NCBI GenBank assembly: GCA_023052935.1
Contig: CM041297.1
Location: 108,491,563-108,555,562 of the forward strand
Direction of reading: 5' to 3'
Length of the DNA: 64,000 nt
Source of the DNA: Piezodorus guildinii
Lineage: Eukaryota > Arthropoda > Insecta > Hemiptera > Pentatomidae
Made by a program: the position numbers and the translations under genes. Positions 23,786-33,881 of this stretch are shown piece after piece; positions within the stretch are counted from its first letter, which is position 1, and each line of letters begins with the position of its first letter. The notes beneath the pieces were generated by a model. That model did no database searches, was not told the DNA's origin, and saw nothing but the letters and a program-made list of their open reading frames with translations.

Positions 23786-24787
23786 TTGAAACCAAACTTG
23801 GTTTTCTACCTATATACTATAAAATAAAATTTGTTTTTCGCGCGCTAATTTTCTGATTTTTTTTTTGCGCAACCCTAGAGAGCGTTGGCCCCTAATATTT
23901 TGCTATGTCTAATGGTTTTAACTTTTAGTTTTACCTAAAAAAAATTCATAAAAATCGGTAAGATACATTTGGAATCCTCTTCTTTTTAATACTATAGCTT
24001 AAAACTGGGATGTCTACACACAAGCGAGTATAAGTTTTAAAATAAATCTTGAACATGAAAAAATTGATGTCCGACCAAAACAACGGAAGAGAATTCAACG
24101 GAGAAGTAATCTGAACATCAGTCTGGAATTTTCTATTTTATTAGACGAATGATGAAATATTCAGTTAGCATTGGAAGGATAATTCGATTACAAACTGTAT
24201 TCAAGAGGTCTTGGAATATCTTTAAGAAAATAATATGGTACAAGAAAAAAACTATTGTAGGGGAAAAAAACGCATATGAAATAAGCATTAGTGGAGTAGA
24301 CAACCGTTTACATTTTTTTTTTTTAATTTGTTTTTAAAATTGATTGACTTTAAAGAAGAACGAAAAAAAAATATCGATCTAAAGTGGTTCAAGGAAATAC
24401 ATGATATTAAGTAAAAACCAAAAAAATTTACTCTAGAAAGTCTCATCGTAAACAATAATTAAATAAATATTATGAATTAATAAAACAAAAGTTCTGTCAG
24501 GTCATTGTAACGATAATTAAATTTTACATAAAATAAAGCGGTGTTTGCTGCAATATAATTAATTATTATAGAAAGCAGACCTTTATCGGTTCTCAGAATG
24601 AAAGCTCTAGACCTTTCGGTTCAAGAGGCTCATTTAATATATAACTTTCAATTCCATTTGAAAATATGTGAATAATTTTATTATAGCTAGGTAGGGCAAG
24701 CAACTATTGTTTCGGACATGTAAACCTTCAGAGTTCAAGGAAATCTGACAAATTGACATAATCAGTTATCCTTTATATTAAAGAAGA
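23786..24787. other. AT-rich stretch, nothing recognised
   Basis: A 62-codon Lys/Ile-rich frame at 24149-24337 looks like chance. No repeat family from elsewhere in the window was recognised here. Confidence 0.45.
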
Positions 24788-25480
24788 GAAGAAAAATAAA
24801 TTTTATTCTGTGACTTCTGTCCCCTAAGAATAACAAAAAATTACAAAATTGAGTATTATGTCTGGCTTAAAAATAAAAACATTACAAAAACAAACTTAAG
24901 GTTATACTTATATTATTTATTAAAAATAGTAAATACTATTGCTTGAACGATATATGACTACTACTTGCATCATTTATAGCGTAGTAAATACAACGACAAT
25001 AGAACATTCATGTATGACTATATAATACTGAAAACATGTGCATACAGAGATACTATAATTGAACCTCTCACTAATATCGTAAAATCATAGAAAAAAAAGT
25101 TTTTGTTAACTTAAAATATGACTATAATTCTTCATTTTTTGTACAATTATTCCGAAGACTGATTACTGAGGAGATGATGGAATAATTTGTTTTTAAATGA
25201 GGTTAAGGAAGATGCTTTGCGCATAGAGGTAGGTATGGAATTCCAAAGTGAGGTGGCACGCAAACTAAAGGATTTTTAAATGATGATGTTCGATGAGAAG
25301 GAAAATAGAGGTTAGTGGGCTGGGATCTTGTGTTAAACGAATGTACTGATGAACACGGGATGAGTAGGTCAAGAATGTAGGATGGACTTTGGGTATTAAA
25401 AGTGCGGAATAGGAATACTCCCTGGAAATACTGTCGGCGAGAAACTGGATTGAGCCACTTCAACTCGGCATACCTGTCAA
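24788..25480 (-). pseudogene. LINE reverse-transcriptase C-terminus and 3' end, truncated
   Basis: The minus-strand frame 25203-25463 reads WLNPVSRRQYFQGVFLFRTF, then NTRSQPTNLYFPSHRTSSFK. The canonical LINE tail (F..RA..LWNSLP) has drifted to CVPPHFGIPYLP. It is the same family as 5100-5590, which helps fix the reading. The 3' end, with a GTGAC/GTCCC hairpin and the complement of AATAAA, is at 24793-24832. It is 5'-truncated and non-functional. Confidence 0.75.
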
Positions 25481-26587
25481 TACGTTGTATTAGTTCATAA
25501 AATCGATGTTTTATTGTATTTTTTTCTATAATATTGGTGCATATGAAACTGTTTACATATTCAAGGTTTTCACCTGCATTGCCTTGAATGAACTACTTTT
25601 AAACTAGTATATTTGTCCATGGAAAGAAGGATAACGTTAAAAAGGGATTATTAGACTTGTAGTACAAGGTAATATTTTAATATTACTCAAAAACCGTTAG
25701 CTGGGATATAAGAATTGTTAAATATTTATATATTTTTGTTTCGTTTATAAAACGTTGTTTTTACTTCTGAGTGAAAAAGCTGTACATGTCAATAGTTGAA
25801 AGTACAGTTCAGGAATTTTTATTTAAAACAAATAATATTTCTATCCTGCATTTTAAAATTTATTTCTAATTTTATTTTTGAATTTATACAATAAAGGTAT
25901 AGGTAACGCATGTGCTTTTTCTACAATAAAATAAATGTTGTACTAAGTCGTTTGAAGTGTATTTGGAAACAATTAAACGTTATAAAATATATTTTTTTAA
26001 ATAATATGATATAAGTTTTATATTGGTTAGCCACCTAACGTTCTGTATGACCGTTTGCCCTAAATAGAATGTAACGGTGGTCTGGTTTCAAGGTTTTTGT
26101 TGCACGACCTTTTCTTCTTAGTGACAATTTTTAACCTAATTAATATTTAATATTTTTTACATGTCTAATAGAGTGAGTATTTGTTGATTTTTTACTTTTA
26201 TTTCTTTAATTATTAGGCTTGTATTTTATGTATTTAATACCTTTTTATGAATAAGGTACTAGTATCTTAAAAAACAGAATGTAAAAGATAAGGTTTTTTC
26301 TCTTTTTAATTTGTATCTTATATTTTTTAATGGGAAAAATACTTCGGAGAATTTTTACATTCATTATTTTTCTAAGTTATCATAAATTCATGTTTCTTAT
26401 TAGTTTTATCATATGTTTTTTCCAAAGTCAGTCATAACTCAAAAACTACATTTTACACTTTAGAATTTGAGAAAAATTCACGACAATATTTTTTTTATCT
26501 ATTTTTTCAGTATAAAGCTAAATTAAGAAACTTAATAACTATTAAACGTTTAATTGGTTTTATTAATTGTGTGTATAAAAAAATAAT

Positions 26588-26588
<1 letters not shown>
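25481..26588. other. AT-rich stretch, nothing recognised
   Basis: This is unique AT-rich DNA with no frame of note, ending at a (TA)n tract. Confidence 0.45.

Positions 26589-26628
<40 letters not shown>
26589..26628. repeat. (TA)n microsatellite
   Basis: A pure alternating TA run lies directly at the 3' side of the mariner pseudogene. Confidence 0.95.
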
Positions 26629-26629
<1 letters not shown>

Positions 26630-27330
26630 ACCGCCATTAGCCATATACCGTCATCCCACGCTGATACCATTCTTAAAATGGCTGTCAAAGAACCCTTGGA
26701 CCGCGATTTTAACTTCCTCTAAGTATTTATTCATTTTCTCTCCTGAAGAAAATGGTCCTTGGATAAAAAAAAATAGTTATACAATTCTATGAGTTCTAGT
26801 CTACCATATATGATGGATGAGGCAGAAGTTCGAACCTGTAAACTTCTTTAGACTTTTCTTTCAAATGTGAAGTGTTAAGAATTATCTCTAACACTTTCAC
26901 GTACAATCTTTCCAGTTTTTCGCAGTAGAGTTCAGAATTCATAGATCATCGCTCGGGAACAAATTCGTGATAAATAACACCTTCAAAATTCCTAAAAGAT
27001 GCAAAGAATGGATTTTGTTATAAATTGCAGCGAAAAAGCTCTTTAACAACGATCTAGACTTTTCTCACGGGTATTCAGATTTTAATAGTAAATCCACTTT
27101 TCATTACATGTGACTATCGTCCGGTCTTATATCATAAGGGGTTTTCAATAATTTTTTTACAGATTTCTAACCTTTTAGCTGATAGGTAAAGAGTAAGTTC
27201 GCGTCCAGTCTATTGCTCTTTTTCACCTTCCCTGTGGTGACTAACATTATCGAAAGATTGTGTCGAAAGACTCACCACGCTCCCTGGCAAGAAGTCAAAT
27301 GGTATTAAACAAGCTTAAAGAATGCTCTTA
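26629..27330 (-). pseudogene. mariner transposase pseudogene
   Basis: Minus-strand translation, going down in coordinate, gives successive mariner blocks. KRLEICKKIIENP lies near 27130-27190. FEGVIYHEFVPER, a stop, then MNSELYCEKLERL lie near 26890-26990 (family pattern: G-hydrophobic-hydrophobic-H-EF-P-G..-N...Y...L..L). DHFLQ and LEEVKIAVQGFFDS lie near 26680-26770, close to the C-terminus. The catalytic aspartates cannot be assigned because the intervening sequence is full of frameshifts. The remnant is a member of the Tc1/mariner superfamily and clearly inactive. The open frame at 27446-27721 just upstream is not a recognisable mariner N-terminus. Confidence 0.78.
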
Positions 27331-27445
27331 AGGGATTGTTAAGTATTGATAAATATTAAAATATTTACAGTCCTTTGAAATCTGAAATTTGTTAAAGCGG
27401 TAATTTAAAAAAAAATCTTTGTATGCACTAAATTAATTATTTAAA

Positions 27446-27721
27446 TCAATCCTCAATTATCTTTGTAAATACACCTGATAACTTTAGTGTAACCGATTCA
27501 TTCATGATTGGAATGAAGTGTGTGTTTTGAATCTGGAGTTCATTCATCAAACACGCCCACTTACCGTGAAAGAAAAGCGTAAGAAGTTGAAGATTTAGAG
27601 CAACCATTGAATATTCAGCCGACGGTGAAGCGTTACAGACACGTCCGGTGCAATTCTTGCATAATTCCTCTTTATCTGACCATGGATCTCGGCATAGTCT
27701 TCTTCTCAACGCCTTAGACAT
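27446..27721 (-). other. Unrecognised 91-codon reading frame
   Basis: The minus-strand frame starts with an ATG at 27721 and ends at 27446. It begins with a basic, Cys-rich stretch (LRRRLCRDPW, then CKNCTGRVCN) followed by a hydrophobic segment. It lies about 120 bp upstream of the mariner pseudogene on the same strand and could be part of that element or a nested one. It also could be chance, although its composition is less AT-driven than most frames here. I do not recognise it. Confidence 0.25.
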
Positions 27722-27938
27722 GCTAAAATTTATTGAATGAGGAAGTTATTGTTAAAAGTTTGAAAGGATATCACTCCTTCGACGTCTATATAAAACTGGT
27801 ATTTGAAACTATTGCATAATTAGGGTTTGTACAAACCTATGTTATTTATTGCTTTTATTATATATGTTCTTTGTATGTATGTCTGATAACAAAAACAAAA
27901 AAAAGTAGCACACAATTAAAAATATAGTGTTAGATAAT

Positions 27939-28050
27939 ACTGGAAGAAATAAGTCCGGGTGTCGGTAAGTAAATGAAACAATGAAGTAGTTTCAACTATT
28001 TATTTCCTGTCAATGTTTCGACCCCCATTGTGGGTCATCACCATTGTGTG
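27939..28050 (-). mobile_element. Penelope-type terminal fragment with broken hammerhead-like motif
   Basis: The block TGGAAGAAATAAGTCCGGGT to TCATCACCATTGTG matches the unit at 29486-29600 along its whole length. The minus strand keeps the stem (GACCC...GGGGGUC) and the GAAAC box, but CUGAUGA has become AUGGUGA, so the ribozyme core is broken. Confidence 0.5.
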
Positions 28051-29485
28051 GCTTAAGACACTTTAGTCGGCTAGCGAAGATGGAGTTTGTCTCAGGCGCA
28101 CATTCTCGTCCACAGCATCTCTCCGACCCTCGATGGACATCTCTTGTATTAGATAGTCTTTATTATGAGATTTGCATTACATAAAATAATAAACATACAA
28201 AAAACAAAATATACAAATTAATTATAGTAATTTAAGGCTGCTGACTAATTGGAAATGAAATAGAAACCTATCTCACATTTAACTCTCCCCTCCCCCCCAC
28301 CCACAAAATAAACTAATAGGTTATTTATACCCTATTCATTATTTAAATTGAATTAAGTAGTTATTAATTATTTCTGCTTTTAGATTATTTCATGAAAACA
28401 GAAGTTTGACGGTAAACTGAATGGTATTCCAATAGAAACTAAATCAAACATGTAGTTCACATCTCTCCATATATAAAATGATGGTTTCATTTAATTACTA
28501 AACCACGCGACGGATTTTGATAGATTTTCTTTATTATTTGGGGTTTATAATTTCAATACAATTCAATTAAGTTTTCTTTAGATGAGATTTTTTTTTTTTT
28601 TCAATCAAGGTAACAAAAAATCTTTCCTAAAATATGGGTAGTAATATAGACTTACAGTAAAAAGTTCGGAAGTGCAAGATTTTAGAATCATTAATATGCA
28701 ACAAGTCGTACACGTTAATAGAATGTTGTTATAAGTTGCTAAACTTATGAACATCTCTTCTTCTCTAATCCCAAAGCGATCAACTCTAAATCGGCTAAAA
28801 TGTGCATTCTCAAACATAAATCACACCACATTCAAATTGCACCCATCGGAAACAAGAACGTGTCTCTGGTTTTGTGTGTATTAAATTAACTAATTATATT
28901 TATTTATATTTTCACATGATTCTTAATTAAAATCATTATTAGTTGGTTTTAATTGAAGGAACCAATGTGCTTTTCTAATCCTTCGCACAGCATTCCTGTT
29001 ATGTTGTTTTGGCTGATTTTTTTTTCTGTATTAATATTTTAAAGTAATGATATTCGTGCAAAAGTATCTTTATTTTGATAAATATTTCCAGTGATTAAAT
29101 GCCATTTTTTTATTATTAATACTGTGTTTACAAAACTTAATAGCTGTGGTAAAGCTTAAATCAGTTTGGCAGATGCTGGAGTGGGACCGATCGAACCGCA
29201 TTCCTGCCTGCCACTCTGCCTGTTAGTCGGGCAAGGCCGTTCATCTCTTCGTTGTTATCGCTCAAGCGAGGGTTAATCCAAAAAGTATCATATCTCCAGG
29301 GTACGCAACATTTATTGTTTATGGAATAGAGGAATCCAAATAATTAATAAAATGTCGCTAAGGATTATTTGAATTTAAGTATATTTAAGTCTCTGGCGGT
29401 TTTGCAATTGATATAGAAAAAGTCAATTAATATATTATTTTCTCATTTATCTCAATCCGTTTATTGTACTCAAAGCTTTGGATAT
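28051..29485. other. Mixed stretch, no gene
   Basis: A GC-richer patch follows at 28065-28145. A C-rich run lies at 28285-28302. A GC-rich patch at 29165-29260 is unidentified. A 70-codon minus frame at 28605-28817 has no recognisable identity. Confidence 0.4.
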
Positions 29486-29640
29486 ATTGGAAGGAATTAG
29501 TCCGGGTGGCGGTCATTAAATGAAACAACTAAAAAGTTTCAACTATTTATTGTTTGCCAACGTTTCGACCCCCTTTGTGGGTCATCATCAGGGCTTTTTA
29601 GAACTCTAATTGTGGTGATGAAAAGAGCGTGAGTCACCTG
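29486..29640 (-). mobile_element. Penelope-like terminal unit (family P), first copy
   Basis: This unit starts with the GGAAGGAATTAGTCCGGGTG block and ends with AGAGCGTGAGTCACC. It is repeated in direct orientation (partly) at 29827-29918 and in inverted orientation at 29920-30065. On the minus strand it carries the hammerhead-like motif of 29557-29591. The 85-codon minus frame starting in this region is not a gene. Confidence 0.55.
29557..29591 (-). ncRNA. Hammerhead-ribozyme-like motif
   Basis: On the minus strand the order is CUGAUGA, U, GACCC-loop-GGGUC, GAAAC, GUU. Both conserved boxes of the hammerhead core are intact and stem II can form. The residues after GAAA (ACGU) are self-complementary, as expected for a very short stem III that would pair between two copies. 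Departures from a standard core are one extra U between CUGAUGA and stem II, and GUU instead of the preferred GUC. Such motifs are known from the terminal repeats of Penelope-like retroelements. Confidence 0.5.
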
Positions 29641-29797
29641 GAGGTGTAGAAATGATGGTTTGTTGAGATGAGAATGTCTGCTGTTGTTGAGATGTAGATA
29701 GTATGTCCTGCTTGCGATTTTGTATTCTGGCGCTGCGGCGGAGAGTTGAGGAGGATGTATCTTTTTGTTGTTCCCGTGTTTGTTTTTTTTTATCATT

Positions 29798-30095
29798 GTG
29801 GATGTAATTAGTTGACCGTTGAGATTTACTGGAAGGAATTAGTCCGGGTGGCGGTCATTTAATGAAATAACTAAATAGTTTCAACTATTTATTGTTTGCC
29901 AACGTTTCGACCCCCTTTTCACGCTCTTTTCATCACCACAATTTCAGTTCTAAAAAACCCTGATGATGACCCACAAAGGGGGTCGAAAACGTTGGTAAAC
30001 AATAAATAGATGAAACTATTTAGTTGTTTCATTTAATGACCGCCACCCGACTAATTCCTTCCAGTAAATCTCAATGGTCAACTAATTACATCCAC
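29798..30095. mobile_element. Foldback of two family P units
   Basis: Left arm 29798-29918 (GTGGATGTAATTAGTTGACC to TTCGACCCCC) is matched by the inverted right arm 29978-30095 (ending GGTCAACTAATTACATCCAC). The arms are over 110 bp with few mismatches and contain opposite copies of the P unit. The right arm carries a plus-strand hammerhead-like motif at 29960-29995. The left-arm counterpart is broken because its stem-loop is replaced by TTTTCACGCTC. Confidence 0.75.
29960..29995 (+). ncRNA. Hammerhead-like motif with one-base insertion
   Basis: CUGAUGA and stem II (GACCC/GGGUC) are intact, but the second box reads GAAAAC, with one extra A. That should disturb the core, so this copy is probably inactive. 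Confidence 0.42.
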
Positions 30096-30130
30096 TTTGG
30101 ATATATTATTTTGGTTATTATTTTTAAAAA

Positions 30131-30526
30131 TCTAATGCGAGCAACACACGATTTTAACCAGCGCTCTACCCACTAGACCTCGCCGCTTCTCCAATCAGAA
30201 TGAAACTTACATGATATTAAAGCCAATTAAATTTTACATCGATATATTGAATATAGAGCCGCATGGGATTTAGTACCACTTCCGGTTAGCCGACTTTGAT
30301 GAATAAGTTCAAGTAACATTTCAGGCCTTATATATGCAATTTCAGTTTCCTGCGAATTTTCGGTTTTGCGCTAGACTTCCCATATACTCACACAGACCTT
30401 TCGGGACTTGGTCATTTAGACTTAGGGAAACATTTATTTCCGTAAAAAACTGGAACTCGAAAATTTCCACGATTGCAATACTTTCCTTTACTATATATTC
30501 CATATATAGGTAAGTGAAAGTAAAAA
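30131..30526 (+). mobile_element. Family H repeat, internally deleted, interrupted by a SINE scrap
   Basis: The head TCTAATGCGAGCAACACACG and the end GGTAAGTGAAAGTAAAAA belong to family H, with the middle shortened to about 400 bp. At 30158-30190 the sequence ACCAGCGCTCTACCCACTAG, followed by ACCTCGCCGCTT, is the reverse complement of the tRNA head of SINE family 1, so a minus-strand SINE head was fused into the repeat. Confidence 0.68.
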
Positions 30527-31954
30527 TAATATTTAACTAAGAGCTTTGTTCAGACGGTTACGGAAGAAATCTTGCCTGATGAAGGTGAAGCCTTTCGTGA
30601 CCTGATAAGTTGGTGTAGTCAGAGGCATGATACCTACCATTTTCAGTATATAACGTGTGGTGTGTTGCTTTTCTATTTTCTCAATGAAATAGGCGTTGAG
30701 AATTTCTTTTGATACAGTAAAGGTAGATTTGGAAGAACCAAATATTTTCTACTTGTGTGGTACTCAGATGAACGAACTGTATTAACAATTATTAATATTA
30801 AGGACTTTAATTAATAAAGTATGGGGGTATTTGAGAGAAGAAAGTAATTATTAAAAAAATATATTTTTAAAAAATTTAATATATAATGGATTAAAGAAAT
30901 CGAGTGATATCTTAGTAAGCCTGTAAAGAATCTATTCTGAAGTATGTCTTGAAAGTATTCTCAATTATTTTATCTGGTAAAGTAAACTTTTTATCAGCAT
31001 ACGTCAGTCTTAATCCAATCGCTATGACAACAATGAGTAATATGGTAAATACTCGTCAGAATAAAGAAATACTTTTATTGTTTATTAAGATTACTCATGT
31101 ATCTCCATTTAGCTGTTTATTGCCATATTCCCTTTATTGGCACCATTCAATACCTACATAACTTGTATTTGGAACCCATCCTTCAAGAGATGATTAAAGT
31201 TCTCGTAGGTACGATAGCTCACTTCAGTTCGATTTTTACGACCGATTTAACAATTCTGTGGTTAATTATAACGATTCAATGATGTATAAATCATCTTCAG
31301 GAAGACATATGTGCCAATTCTAAGGGATATTGTGCAATGCGTTAATGACTGTGTGCTGCGCTGAGGATCAATTTGGTCTCCCTGCCCGATTATAGAGCTG
31401 CTACCGATAAAGGTGGCAATTACTTGCATAGAATGAGGCTATCAGTTTGTAATTTAGTCCAGCAATGGGACGTCTACTATATTTAGTATCTTGATAACAA
31501 GCCTAGTTTGATGTGACCGTCGGCTCATCAGTTGGGTAGTTTGAATGCAGCGGAAGGTTCAGTTATGCAACATCCAGCAGCTGTGTGGTCTTCTTATACA
31601 TGAAAACAATTTTAAATATATTTTGTTTTATTATTTTCTATAATGAACCATTGTAATCTGTTCCTCCCCCTCAAAATTTGAGGGCTTACGTTTCAAGATA
31701 CTTTTCAAGATAAGTAGAACCTGAATATCAAATAAAAAAAAAAAATTCGTTTGCCCGCCGTCCGCGGCATTTTTCCAAAACTACAATTTTTTTGGAATTC
31801 GCTACAAAATAGTAGGGCATGGAACGATGATCCTAACGCCTAGACGTTGATATCAGCTGGTTGTTTTTAAAATTAAGATTAAAAGTGATTTAATTCAATA
31901 ACCCAGTTATTTTTTAATATAGAGAAAAATTTATGAATTTTACCCATAAATATA
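30527..31954. other. AT-rich stretch with one dispersed repeat, no gene
   Basis: Block 31617-31750 recurs diverged at 46436-46570. Frames of 60-70 codons at 30949-31282 overlap in two phases and have no recognisable identity. A GC-richer patch at 31300-31590 is unidentified. Confidence 0.4.
31617..31750 (+). repeat. Dispersed repeat R2, copy 1
   Basis: The blocks TTTATTATTTTCTATAATGA, TTGAGGGCTTACGTTTCAAG and the following A-rich AATAT(C)AAATAAAAA recur in the same order at 46436-46570. Confidence 0.55.
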
Positions 31955-32190
31955 AATCGGACCATGCTTCAGGGGAAGTCCTAAATTTTGTCTATTTACG
32001 TTTAAATAGGTTTGAGATGTTTAAGGAATACTTTCAATCAATCGCACATGCCCGAGAACAACTATTTTACGCCATTTCCAAAGTACGGCATTACCAAGGA
32101 TTTTTTTCTTCGTTAAAAAAAATCCTAGGCCACCTCCCTGGTTTGAACCCTTTGTCTACGCCATAGAAGGCCTGTTATCATAGCATCTAA
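31955..32190 (-). mobile_element. SINE family 3, diverged copy
   Basis: The same block order as 52022-52272: GGACCATGCTTCAGGGGAAG, AAGTCCTAAATTTTGTCTAT, ACGCCATTT..., AATCCTAGGCCACC, then a tRNA-like B box (complement of GGTTTGAACCC) and a weak A box at the right end. A 77-codon plus frame over it is accidental. Confidence 0.65.
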
Positions 32191-32720
32191 ACCTTAGGAA
32201 AGTTATTTTTAATATTTAAAAATTGAATAAATTCTCAGAAACGTTCCAATAAATTTGCTTGTTACATATTAATGATATACATAAAGTAGCAACACAATAT
32301 ATCTATTATTTAACATTAGAATAGTAATCCGTTTTCATCATTGTTATTTTTATATATTATACAGTGGCTTAGAGCGTAAACAAACTCTAGGTCTTATTTT
32401 CTTCTCCCCTTGATAAATAATTATTTTTTCATATTTGTTTTTCCTTATTACAGTTTCAACATACTTTGGCATTTGCTACTATTAAGTTTAACTAGAACAA
32501 TTATTTTATCATTTATTTAAGAGTTAAAAGTTGCTATGAATAGTAAAAAAATAAATAAAATAAAAAAACCAGCAGTTTGTGGATAAAATTATGACCATAT
32601 ACGTACTACGTATAATATATATATATACGTATAATAGAAAAATCTGCGTGTTGAAAATGGTTGAAATTAGAGTAAACGTTATAATAGCAATAAAACATTT
32701 TTTTAAATATTTTAATTTTC

Positions 32721-32756
32721 CCGACGTTTCGGCTCAAGCTTGTGAGCCATCATCAG
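32721..32756 (-). ncRNA. Hammerhead-ribozyme-like motif, intact boxes
   Basis: On the minus strand the order is CUGAUGA, U, GGCUC-ACAAGCUU-GAGCC, GAAAC, GUC. The cleavage triplet is the preferred GUC and the ACGU after GAAA is self-complementary, suiting a dimer-type short stem III. The one departure from a canonical core is the extra U before stem II. This is the best-preserved example in the window. Confidence 0.55.
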
Positions 32757-32816
32757 GGCATTACTGATCCATGTCTCTAAACTTGAGTTTATGCTTGGAC
32801 ATGGCTCAGTAATGCC

Positions 32817-32852
32817 CTGATAATGGCTCACAAGCTTGAGCCGAAACGTCGG
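32817..32852 (+). ncRNA. Hammerhead-like motif with mutated core
   Basis: This is the mirror image of 32721-32756, but the first box reads CUGAUAA. That G is essential in studied hammerheads, so this copy should be inactive. Confidence 0.5.
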
Positions 32853-32875
32853 GAAAATTAAAATATTTAAAAAAA

Positions 32876-33717
32876 TCTGGTGCGGGCAACACACGACTTT
32901 CACTTACCTCGGTTTTTAAAATCAATGAAAGAATTTTCAAATACAGTTAGAGATAAAAAAAATCTGGTGCGGGCAACACACGACTTTCACTTACTACCAT
33001 TTTTAAACTCAATGAAAGAATTTTCAAATACACTAAAAGATAAAAATACGTGAATCTATTAAAGAATTAATTAAATTGAATTTCTATAGAAACATGTGTT
33101 TGATTAAAAAATCTATTATATCATTATCTAAAATAATCAGTTAGTTTTATGTTCATTTCATCACTCTCTATTAACTTTTAAAAGCTTGTGTATGGGATGA
33201 TAATTTTTCTAAAATCTTTAGCTTTCCAACGGTATATCATACATGTATATTACTGCTATTATGTTCAAAAACGAAAAATTGCATTAAAAAAATATTTTTT
33301 CTGTTTTCTCCTTTAGTTGGGTATCGAGTTTATTCAATTTATATATTTACCAGTTTTTCATCAGCGTTAACAAGATAATCTAGTTATTATTATTGAATCT
33401 ACAAAATTAAAGGTACTTTAGAGGAAGAAAATATCGGCCTTTAAGCCCTGTCAGACCATTTTTATCTAAATAAAACCTACATGAAATTAAAGCTCATTAA
33501 ATTTTACATCGATATAGCGAGTTTAATCAAAATCGACGGAACCGTTTTTGAGAAAATCGAAAAAAGGTGCAAAATGCATGGTATAAAGTGCCTCTTCTGG
33601 TAGGCTCATTTTGATGAAAAAAGTTTTGTCACGTCTTGGGCGTATAGTTGTCTTAAATATGAAATTTCAGTTTCATAGGACTTACCGTTTCCGCCCGGGA
33701 GCTACCACACAGACACA

Positions 33718-33754
<37 letters not shown>

Positions 33755-33881
33755 CTTTTTAAGGGACTTGGTTATTTGGACTCAGGGGACCCTAAAACGT
33801 GTATTTCCGTTGAAAACTGGAATTCGAAAATTTTCACGATCGCAATACTTCCCCTTACTATTATAGTAAGTGAAAGTAAAA
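32876..33881 (+). mobile_element. Family H repeat, well preserved, with duplicated 5' end
   Basis: The head TCTGGTGCGGGCAACACACG occurs twice, at 32876 and 32963, so a complete element (32963-33881) sits directly behind an 87 bp 5' fragment. The subterminal ACTTTCACTTAC at the head is matched by GTAAGTGAAAGT at the end. A TTACTATTATAGTAA hairpin precedes that end and an (AC)n run lies at 33717-33751. It is close to identical, in reverse, to 62737-63651. Confidence 0.82.
33717..33751. repeat. (AC)n microsatellite inside family H repeat
   Basis: The run follows ACACAGACACAG. Corresponding GT/AC runs lie at the same place in the copies at 36430, 45624, 51130 and 62870, so the microsatellite is part of the element. 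Confidence 0.9.

Larger units (their letters stand above)
32698..32875. mobile_element. Foldback element with two opposed hammerhead-like motifs
   Basis: Arms 32698-32775 and 32798-32875 are near-perfect inverted repeats of about 77 bp around a 22 bp loop. The outer ends are AAATATTTTAATTTTC and its complement. Each arm carries one hammerhead-like motif, pointing outward. A family H repeat begins directly at 32876. Confidence 0.85.

Noticed and set aside
29539..29796. 85-codon minus-strand frame
   Set aside because: It runs through the hammerhead-like unit and an AT-rich spacer; no family.
31933..32166. 77-codon plus-strand frame
   Set aside because: It is antisense to a family 3 SINE.
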